Source: Neoceratodus forsteri (lineage: Eukaryota; Chordata; Ceratodontiformes; Ceratodontidae). From it: a stretch of DNA of 64,000 nucleotides. The notes beneath the pieces were generated by a model. It did no database searches and had not been told where the DNA came from. It saw only the letters and a program-made list of their open reading frames with translations. The stretch spans positions 198,868,501-198,932,500 of the forward strand of contig CM057458.1 in NCBI GenBank assembly GCA_016271365.2. Reading direction: 5' to 3'. Position 1 is the first letter of the stretch. Each line of letters starts with the position of its first letter. Shown piece by piece: positions 55,921-64,000 of the stretch. A program made the translations under genes and the position numbers.

Positions 55921-58095
55921 TCACCTGCGCCTGGAAAAGGCGCAAGTGGTTGCACCACTCAACTGAGATGCGCCATCACAAATCAATACTATATTCAGAA
56001 GATGTATGGTAGAGATGTGCCAGAGGATGTCAGGCTAAGCAAAGCAAAGATGTGCTATAATGCATCCTGAAATGAGCCAGCGCACCTGGACTTGCGCTGG
56101 AGCAACTGGGCAGGGCTGAAGATAGCAAAAGGAGAAACCTGGCCTGGGACAGTGGAACAACAGGGGAGGATGTGCAATGGGAAATGAGTGAGGTACAACA
56201 GCCAAAACAGGGAGAGAAGCATTCCAAGGCAAAAGGGGTGGAGGAAGGCAGTGACAAAATGCACAATGGATACAGACGCAGCCCCCATGGGCATAGTATG
56301 AGTCACCACACATACACCACCAACCCAGGGGACAAAGAGGCACCCTGGGCATCTCATAGAGGAGGGCAGTGATGGAGTAACCCAGCACCAGGGGTGCAAT
56401 GGACAGTATGGCCCAGCCATGCATAGTGACAACAGTGCGGAGGAACCAAACAGGGAGGTCATGTCAGACACAGCACAGGCACAGTTGTCCAGAGGCAGAT
56501 CAATACACAGACTGGAGGCTGTAGGCCACTCTGTTGTCACATGCCCATAGGTACACAGGACTGCAAACAGCACAGCACAGGGATATGCGCAATACATGGA
56601 CAGTGCTACACTGGCAGCCAACCACATGGCACATGTACACAGATATGCACAATAGAGGGCAATGGTGCAGCACAGGGATATGTGCAATACACGTCAAGTA
56701 ACATTGGACAGACAGGCTCCACCATGCATGTCAGCTATGGCAATGCGCATCACACATTTGCGGGAAATGCACCATGTGTGGAGATGCTCAGCACATTTCA
56801 GATGCACAGCCCAAATTGAGATGGGCCAGGAGCAAATTTGCAGTATTCAGCCAGGATATACTAATCACCTCATTAGCCATTCTAGGCCTAAGTCAACTAA
56901 TTAGCATCTCATTACTGGCTGCTCCACAGCTCATTTGCATGAGATGGGCTTCGAAAAGCACCACACCACACCACACCACAGGCAACTGACAGGAACTGCA
57001 GCCTGGAAGGTAGGTTTGTTTACATTCCTGTTGCTACAGCCTCTTTTGTACTGCAGTTTGTCTGACTTTACTCAACTCCAGAGCATGCTGCACATGTGCT
57101 CATGTCTGTCACATTCCCTTCCACAGGCAACAGTATGTCTGATAGTGAGGTGGAGCAGTCAAAGAGGTGGATGCCTAATTCTAAAAAGGATGAGCTATGT
57201 GCCCTGCTGTCACACCTGCCTGTGCTGTCTGTGTGTTGTACTGGGTATGTGTGGGCGCAGTGGTGATGTGCCCTGTTGCACTGTACACCACCTGGCAGTT
57301 GATGGAATGCTAGCCTTTCCAGTTGACTTACACCACACCATCTGGACCAGGTGGTGCCCTGATAGCCACATGGGTGCAGTCAATGGCCCCTAGCACACCT
57401 GTCATGCATGCCACCCCTGTGAAATTTCTGCATGGCTTCCGTTTGCTCTGTCTGTGTGCTGGGGAATTGGATGAACTCTGAAGTATGTGACAACAGAGCA
57501 TTGAGGAACTGTGTGAGGAGACGGGACATGTCAAACTGTGTAATACCAGTGGTGTCACCCACTGGTATCTGGAAGGTGCCCATTGCGGCCAAGCATTGCT
57601 GCTGTCACCTTTGTCTCCACCGACATGGAATGACTCCTTCTGGTGGGTGCTTGCGGATCATCATGGCACAGCTCACAGACTTGTCTCAGAATATCCCTGT
57701 TGAGCCTATGTGTCAGTCAGCTGTTTGTAAGTGAGACAGACATGGTACCATCTCTATTGGGTATGCTGCCTATGGGCCCTTCCACAGCCATGTTGCTGTT
57801 CTACTCATCTACTCACACCTCTCATTACCTCCACCATGAGGACAGCTGATCCATCCATTCCTCTGCTACTACTGCTCTGCTGGCTGCCTATGGGTGGCTT
57901 GCACTTAGGCCAACTCCTTTCAGGCCTAACCTTTGGGGGCAGCATCTTGGCAGATGTGCAACAGATGCATGGCCCATTTGGGCTGAATATCGGGATGCAT
58001 GGCACATTCATGGTAATGCCGCCTCCAGAAGCGTCGCATACATTATAGTTGCATTGCAGTGCAACCGAATTTGTGCAACGCATCTCTACCATTTG
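55921..58095. mobile_element. Decayed PIF/Harbinger transposon region
   Basis: GC-richer than its flanks (many gcgc, gtgcaa, cacagc motifs) and carrying the transposase remnant at 57,260-57,735 on the minus strand. 56,520-56,720 has repeated 'cacagggatatg(c/t)gcaatac' units. 57,131-57,260 (+) opens a short frame MSDSEVEQSKRWMPNSKKDE that might be the remnant of the second (Myb-like) Harbinger gene; weak. The outer limits are taken where composition changes; both edges have an 'atattca' near them, but no convincing terminal repeats or 3-bp duplication were established. Confidence 0.55.
57260..57735 (-). pseudogene. PIF/Harbinger (HARBI1-like) transposase fragment
   Basis: Minus strand, joined over two frameshifts: LCHDDPQAPTRRSHSMSVET (about 57,665), then FQIPVGDTTGITQFDMSRLL, TQFLNALLSHTSEFIQFPST (57,575-57,450), then VACMTGVLGAIDCTHVAIRA, PP (57,415-57,340), then VNWKG-HSINCQVV (to about 57,285). 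The run 'GsFq..vGd..gisqs..sr' to 'GaIDcTHv.i..P' to 'yvNRKg.hSiN.q' is the N-terminal half of a Harbinger transposase, with the first catalytic Asp in IDCTH. The C-terminal half with the other catalytic residues is absent. Inactive. Confidence 0.8.
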
Positions 58096-58114
58096 AATAT
58101 CATGTAGCAGTGCA

Positions 58115-58312
58115 ATTTTATTTATTTATTTATTTAGTTTTTGTTGACCGGGTAAGTGCACTAGACAAATCTTGCCTATTTACAGGCATGACCTGGGGAA
58201 GGGGGATACAGATGAATGCCAACTGACTTTGAACCAGATTTAGCTGTTGGTGGTATTTTTTGTGAGTGAGGGAAATTTAGCCAGGACACAAGGGAAATTC
58301 CCCTGCTCTTTG
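58115..58312 (-). mobile_element. tRNA-derived SINE, truncated copy
   Basis: Matches 48,387-48,560: 'gttgaccgggtaagtgcact', 'agacaaatcttgcctattt', 'gggatacagatgaatgccaa', 'gggaaatttagccaggacac'. The tail is (TTTA)n at about 58,117-58,138 (minus-strand AAAT). The tRNA-like head is missing; the text stops at about 58,312, where the Tx1-like L1 begins. Confidence 0.85.
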
Positions 58313-58335
58313 TCAGCAGGGGGAGCCCAAGCGCT

Positions 58336-60364
58336 GTGCTGGTGGCAGAGCAGACTGAGCTAGTGATGGAGATGGATGTGTCTGAAGAGCTGACTGAGAT
58401 CTTGGATGTGGAAGAAATTGTGGTAGCAACAGAGCAATCTTGTGAAACCACTAGATTTATGCAGGATAATTCTTCAGCTCATCTGGATAATCACGATATG
58501 GTGGAGGATGTTACCAGAGAAAGCCTACAGCCTGCTGTTACTGGTAATCCACAGTAAAAAATGATTTGGGCCTCTGCAGAGCCCCCTAGTAGTAGTTTGG
58601 ATGATCCAGGGAAAAGTTGTTCTACTGAGAGTGCTGCAAGTCACGTGCAGCAACCAGGAGATGCTGACACCATGTCTGAACAGGTGAAAGACATTTCAGT
58701 GACACAACAAGTCCAAAAACAATTTGGATTAAAAAAAGACACTGTGCAGTATTTTGGGAGTGAGTGGTCAGCCAATGATGCCTTGAATTCATCTTGTTGG
58801 AAACGGAACAAAAAAGGAAAATGGGTTTCTGACCCCAATTGGAATGAGGACGTTTTGTTTGGGCCTACAACAGGACATGAAAGGGCTGCAGCACAAACCC
58901 TGAGCTCAGGTAAAACTGTTTCTGATAAAAAGGATCCTATAAAAGTTACTGCACAGATTTTAGATGATGACACCCAGGCCTCTTCAGTGCCTGACCCATC
59001 AGGGGGTAGGGGGATGTGAAGTCATGTTGCACTAATATTGCATGTTTTACTGCTGAGCAAGAACAATCTAAATCTCAAGATAATAATAATGATATGTCAA
59101 AAAAACCTCCCATGTCAGAACTTTTTAAGAATAAACTTGAGCAGGCCCCTAGAAGAAATGCTGTCAAGTTAAGGTATAGGGGAGGGCTACCAGAGCACCC
59201 AGACAGATACTATGTTGCAAAACATCTATTGATGGGATCCATGAAATTCATGCCAGCAGAGGTTTATGCTCTAATTCATATATCAGGGGAAGATACTTTT
59301 GATGTTAGCTTTAAAACTAACATCAGCCTTGAGAGATTCTGGGAAAAGTATAATAACCTTAAGCAGACACCTCTTTGGACACCCTTTTATGCTATCCCCC
59401 TTACTAAACCCCAGAAAAGATATATTTCCATCATGTTCAGAAATGAAGGAGTGCACGTTAGTGATATATATCACTGGTTGCAGAAACGATGTGATATTCT
59501 GGGCCCCCCCAGAGGCAATTATGGATACAGAGGGATTTTGGAGGGGAGGGTGGAGATTTAAAATAAAATTATTCCAAGTCAATTCAGAAATTATCCACCC
59601 CCCCAATAGCTTCTTCTTAGGCAAGGACAGGGGTGTTTGTTTTTATGGGGGACATCCTAGGGCCTGTTATAAATGTGGGGCTAAGACTCATCTGAGCAGC
59701 ACCTGTGATATGCTCAAATGCTCCTTATGTGGAGGGTATGGCCACTCCACTGATCTATGTGACAATATATTCCAGTGCAACCTTTGTGATGATAAAGGTC
59801 ACGCCTTTCACCAGTGTCCTTGGGCTAAAAGAAACAGAACTGAGGGGTGGGACCAAGATGACCTGATCGATAGAGCCCAGGAGAAAGAAGCCACTTCTTT
59901 CATGAAACTGCTGGCAGGATAAATCTCAGAATGCTGCACCTCAAGAAAATACCCTGGGAGGCTGTTACTGACACCCTGACAACTGCTGACCCCTCCCTAG
60001 GAATGAAAAAAATATGGGGAGACCCATGATAATCAAGAACTTAGAGAGATGTCCCAGTTCTCTAGGGATAGGAAAGCAAGTATTAGTATGCCACCCCCCT
60101 TTGAAGTTGCTAAAGCCAGGAGATTTACTAGGGCATCTGCTAGACAGCATCCCCCCCCCTGCCCCTACCCCCCTCAGGATGGAAAATCCTTTTTCCCCTT
60201 TACAGGTAGACATGGGAGAATCTGAGCTAGAGTCTAATGCATCACATAGGTCTGATATAATCACTGAAGAGGAGGAAAGTAAGACTACGGAACTGGCTAA
60301 GGAAAGGAAAGGTAAAAAAAGTAAAAAAAGGAAAGCTAAAGCTAGTCACGAGGAAGGCCCCTGA
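58336..60364 (+). pseudogene. Tx1-like L1 ORF1 (zinc-knuckle nucleic-acid-binding protein)
   Basis: Pieces in order: 58,336-59,019 in one frame with a single stop at 58,555-58,557; 59,016-59,561 in another (RYRGGLPEHPDRYYVAKHLL, ISLERFWEKYNNL, KRYISIMFRNEGV); then from about 59,540 GGWRFKIKLFQVNSEIIHP. Three zinc knuckles follow, CYKCGAKTHLSSTC, CSLCGGYGHSTDLC and CNLCDDKGHAFHQC (59,668-59,820), all C-X2-C-X4-H-X4-C, and a stop at 59,920. A basic tail, ERKGKKSKKRKAKASHEEGP (to 60,361), reads in a third frame. The protein would bind element RNA. The true start is uncertain; the first in-frame ATG is near 58,366. Confidence 0.85.
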
Positions 60365-60405
60365 ATATAAAGAGTTTGTACCAAACATGCTTTTATGTAC
60401 ATAAC

Positions 60406-61412
60406 GATGGCCTCTATTCATGTTGCTTCACTTAATATCTGTAGTTTGAAACACTACAAAAGCAATTATCTGTATTAGCCTATTTGGGACAACTTGCTGT
60501 AGACATCATCTTCGCCCAAGAAACTAGGCTTTCTCCATTGTTGATGTAAATCAGGTTAAGAGGAATTGGACACGGGTCCTTCCTTTTGGACCTTTGGCAC
60601 AGATACTGCTGATGGAATAGGAATTTTATTTAAAACCCCTAATTTCAGAGTATCTAGACTTATTGATGTACATCCTGGGAGGGCTCTGGCCATAGACTGC
60701 ACATAAAAAGAAGTTGCTTTTCGCCTTGTTAATCTTTATGCCCACAGACCAAATCTGCTAGAATTGATCTTTTTGAGGAAATAAAACCTTATTTATACAC
60801 ACAGAAGAACATTATATGGGGAGGGGACTTTAATTGCAGTTTGGATCTGAAATATGCAGGTGACATAATCAAAAAGGTATATTGTGACATGCATGCCTTA
60901 AAACAAATCATGCTGGATACAGGATTATCAGATACATACAGAACTCTGAGGAAAAATGATGTAGGGGCAACCTATTTCAGACACATCTATGCTACACGAT
61001 TGGTTACATTCTAGTGTCTAAATATGTAAAACCCTATAAAATAGAAGTTAAGCCCACAGAATTCTCTGATCATTCTATATTATTAGGATCTCTAAGTCTA
61101 GCAACAGTACCCCCAAAGATTTATTCCCATATACACAGATGGAGGCTGAACATCTCCTTATTGGAATCAACTGAATGTCAGAAACAGGTGGAAGTTCTTT
61201 TAGGTGCCAGAATCTCGACCCTGTGTCTTTATGAAGATTATCATAAAGACACAGGGTTGAGATTCTGGGACTGGTGGACAGATACAAAAAAATATTTAAA
61301 ATCTCTGTTTTTATCATTCGGTAAACATTCTGCAAACTCAAGCTATATTAAATATTTAGACTATAGAAATCATTTATACAGACTTATGTCAACCCACCAA
61401 AGGACCACATGA
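60406..61412 (+). pseudogene. Tx1-like L1 ORF2, endonuclease domain
   Basis: Starts MASIHVASLNICSLKHYK at 60,406. Then the frame shifts: AQETRLS (about 60,516-60,535; catalytic Glu), VNLYAHRPN-like text (about 60,730), IIWGGDFNCSLDLKYAGDI (about 60,810-60,865; GDFN motif), and EFSDHSILLGSLSL with the catalytic SDH at 61,065-61,073. All main AP-endonuclease motifs are present in order, but not in one frame. 61,207-61,268 holds a perfect-looking hairpin that duplicates part of the following linker in inverted form. Confidence 0.85.
61207..61268. repeat. 28-bp hairpin in Tx1-like ORF2
   Basis: Arms 61,207-61,234 and 61,241-61,268, complementary at 27 of 28 positions, with a 6-nt loop (agatta). 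Confidence 0.95.
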
Positions 61413-63804
61413 AATATAAAATGCAAATTTTGGAAATAAAAAAGCAAATGAAAATCTATCACTATGATAGAGCAAAATCATTGGACATGGAAATGGGATT
61501 TTGCACAAATAATCAACCAGCTTCGGATCCCTACAAGGCATGCAAACAACGGCTGGACAAAACCATTATGGAAGGTTTACTTACATCAGACAATCGGCTG
61601 ATAGACACCAATCTAGGAATGCTTTCATAGTGCAACAAAACTTATATGAACATTTTTCCCAAAACCCCTTAAAAAAGGGTAGTGTACACAATTTTTTAAC
61701 TGCACCAATACCCCATTTGAGCCATTATGCTGGTGAGGCATTGGTAGATCCAATTACCTCTGAAGAAGTTTGTGAGGTAATTAAAAAGTTCAAGACAGGA
61801 ACCTCACCAGGAATAGATGGTCTCTCTAATGACTTCTATAAAAAATATGAACCTTTTTTGAGTTCTGTACTGGCAAATATTTTTAATTTTATGTTACAGT
61901 CAGAATTTAAGTGTGCAGATTTTAGTACAGCTCTCATATGCTACATATTTAAAAAGGGGGATAAGAGGAAATTATCTAACTGGAGACCCATCAGCATCCT
62001 TAATAGTGACTATAAGATTTTGGCAAAAATTCTGAACAATAGATTAATAACAGTAGCTGAAACTTTAATTGATACAGCCCAGACATGCGCTATCTCTGAA
62101 CGTAAGATCCAACATAATCTCTTTATTTTACGAGAGCTCTGTGAAGCCTGTACATCTCCAAATCTTAAAGGCTTTATAGTTGCAATAGATCAGTCTAAAG
62201 CATTTGGGCGAGTTGAGCACCATTTTCTATTTAATGTACTAGAGACATATGGGATCCCAAAAACATTTGTGGATTGGATAAAAATATTATATTCTAATGC
62301 TAATATTATTCCAACAGTTAATGGTTTATTTGGTGGGGATGTTCCTCTTTTAAAAGGAGTATGGCAGGGCTGTCTGCTAAGCCCCTTACTTTTTACCTTT
62401 GCTCTAGACCCAGTCATCCAACAGATAAAGTGGGATAAACAAATTATAGGTCTGGCTCCTCATCAGACTTTAACTCCAGGGAAAGTAATTGCATATGCAG
62501 ACAATGTTACTCTCGTTATTCAAAACATCAGCTCCATAGAAAAGGCGATCAGCACCTTTGATGCCTGTGCACAATTCTCTGGTGCTAAACTGAATAAAGA
62601 CAAAAGCACTATTATACCCCTGAATAAGCCAACCCCTATGATCAGAGATGTAAGTGGAATCAGCATCTCCACTGTGCCACAAAAAATTTTAGGTATATGG
62701 GTAGGTCCCGGTGATATGGCCACCTATAATTGGGAAAAACAAATCGACATAGGTGAAAATAAAGTTTGCCTTTGGAAAACATGGACGTTTGGAAAGAAAG
62801 AGCATGTACAAATTATCAAGAAATTTATTATTCCTATTTTTCTATATGTCAGTTATATTTATGCCTTCCCAGTACACTTGGAGACTAGACTTTTTAGTAT
62901 TTTCTTCCAGATGCTCTGGGGCAGCAGACTCAATCCAGTTAAGAGGGATGTTACTTACCTTCCACAGAGGAAAGGGGGCCTTAATATGATAAACCCAGTG
63001 GTATTTTTTAATTCCATTTTTTTATACAGTACCTTTAAATGTGCTTGGGAGACAAACGGGTCACTTTGGCAGTCTTGGATACAGTGGGCCCTACAGAAAT
63101 ATTTTATAAAATGGGTTGATACCACCCCTAAACTGTTGTCACAGTTTGCAGTTCCAACCTATGCTGGTCCTTCAGTTAAAAAATGACACCAATGGAAAAT
63201 AGAGAAACAGACATTGATGGCGTTAAATAGGAAAGGTTTCTATTCACACGTAGTTCACAATGTACAGCAAGTGGCTTTAATTTTCCCTGAATGTACCCCT
63301 GCCAAATTGAATTGGGCCTTAAATAAACTTAATGACAGCAGAATCCCTGTTAAGGTATGGGAAATTGTCTGGTTATGCTCACAGGGAAAGTTAGGTGTGA
63401 GAGGTAATCTAAAACACAAACCCACAGCTGAACGGTATTGTCCTAAATTAACGTGTGTGAACATAGAAGAAAGTATTTTTCATTTTTTCTTTGATTGTCC
63501 TTCTAGCAATCAGGTGTGGGCAGAACTGGCCAATAGGTGGAAACTGCCCTTTTTTACAAGAGTCTCATATGCTACTTTAATACTTGGAGATTACTCTGGT
63601 GTTTGGAGAATCTTTCACAAAAGTACTCTACATGTACTTTTTGCTGCCATTCAATACTTTTTATGGCAAGCACGCTGTCAGTATGTACTGCAACAGCAAC
63701 AAGCTTCAAACAGTGTGTTAATTACGCAGATAAAAGGTGAAATGATTAGAGTAAAAGAACTTGATACACAGAGATTTACACCAGATAAAGTGGCCCATTT
63801 ATAG
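61413..63804 (+). pseudogene. Tx1-like L1 ORF2, reverse transcriptase and C-terminal domain
   Basis: From 61,540 one frame runs 548 codons to a TGA at 63,184-63,186, then reopens in the same frame to 63,804. RT motifs: GTSPGIDGLSNDFYKKYEPF, FKKGDKRKLSNWRPISILN, IAIDQSKAFGRVEHHFLFNV (VAIDQSKAFGRV; motif A Asp), LKGVWQGCLLSPLLFTFALD, and IAYADNVTLVIQN at about 62,488-62,530. The last should be YADD: codon 62,503-62,505 is aat (Asn), a single-base change that removes a catalytic Asp. The C-terminal part has IFHFFFDCPSSNQVWAELA, matching the Cys/His-W motif of L1 ORF2 ends. The 61,409-61,630 frame joins endonuclease to RT by a shift. Confidence 0.9.
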
Positions 63805-64000
63805 GGACACTTCAAAATATTCACTTAACGGAATATTTAGCCTTAGTTTTAGTATACTAGTTTAAATACAGAGTAATGTGCGGGGATCCCCTTTGTTAGG
63901 TTTTTTTTTCTTTCTTTTTTTCTCTCTGATATGAAATGTTTAATACCTTTTATGATCATGATGTATACCTTCTATGCAATGTTTTTAATTTTTTTGTGTT
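63805..64000 (+). other. 3' UTR of the Tx1-like L1
   Basis: AT-rich, with a pyrimidine run (about 63,900-63,926). No poly(A) tail is reached, so the element end is beyond the window. Confidence 0.7.

Larger units (their letters stand above)
58313..64000 (+). mobile_element. Tx1-like L1 LINE, ORF1 + ORF2, runs off the window
   Basis: About 5.7 kb, 5' end ill-defined next to the SINE fragment. ORF1 (about 58,336-60,364) has three CCHC zinc knuckles. ORF2 (60,406-63,804) has an AP-endonuclease and an L1-type RT. A T-rich 3' UTR follows to the window end. Zinc-knuckle ORF1 with L1-type ORF2 fits the Tx1 group of the L1 superfamily. Damage: several ORF1 frameshifts, shifts in the endonuclease, an RT catalytic change (YADN), and one stop at 63,184. 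Much less decayed than the other LINEs here, so it is probably the youngest. Confidence 0.85.

Noticed and set aside
56055..56687. 210-codon minus-strand ORF
   Set aside because: Cys/Ser/Pro-rich, with long ORFs also in the other frames of this GC-richer stretch. It resembles no Harbinger or host domain; it is likely a composition effect.

Overview
The window looks like a large, repeat-saturated vertebrate genome. I found no host protein-coding exon, rRNA, tRNA gene, CRISPR array or bacterial-type feature. The mix of decayed L1/Tx1, CR1, CR1/L2-like and Penelope-like (PLE) retroelements, tRNA-derived and MIR-like SINEs, hAT and PIF/Harbinger remnants and CR1 tails ending in TTCTATG repeats fits an amphibian best (a caecilian or salamander). 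A reptile or lungfish cannot be excluded. All calls come from reading translations and comparing segments of the window with each other; no database was searched.

Layout. 1-4.2 kb: an L1 (+) broken by a CR1 and by a CR1/L2-like LINE. 4.3-6.2 kb: CR1 (+), abutting the broken 3' side of an L1 (-) at 6.2-10.5 kb. 10.6-11.2 kb: a LINE 3' end. 11.2-13.2 kb: first copy of a composite repeat, called K here, that ends in a (TA)n tract. 13.2-18.5 kb and 25.4-35.9 kb: two copies of one block (non-coding part D plus a Penelope-like element, minus strand) carrying different nested insertions. 18.5-20.75 kb: L1 (-). 20.9-25.4 kb: an interrupted palindrome of ~74-bp repeats, then a K end and a (TA/TG)n tract. 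27.3-30.0 kb: a hAT-like element inside the second D. 30.5-33.5 kb: a complete K element, also inside the second D. 36-40.4 kb: MIR-like SINE, PLE end, CR1, then unassigned AT-rich DNA. 40.4-55.1 kb: a nearly continuous run of K elements sharing (TA)n borders. 55.9-58.1 kb: decayed PIF/Harbinger with a recognisable transposase. 58.3-64 kb: a nearly complete but dead Tx1-like L1 (+).

The most interesting object is K. Its ends, here called A and C, lie against (TA)n tracts at 14 junctions. Neighbouring copies share tracts head-to-tail or head-to-head. A paralogous empty site near 15.05 kb shows that the copy at 30.46-33.46 kb is an insertion. The A end is itself a palindrome whose loop ranges from short to more than 2 kb. 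Four copies keep a GT...AG intron-like unit with two acceptor-like sites 39-41 nt apart. No copy codes for a recognisable protein, so K behaves like a large non-autonomous element tied to TA microsatellites.
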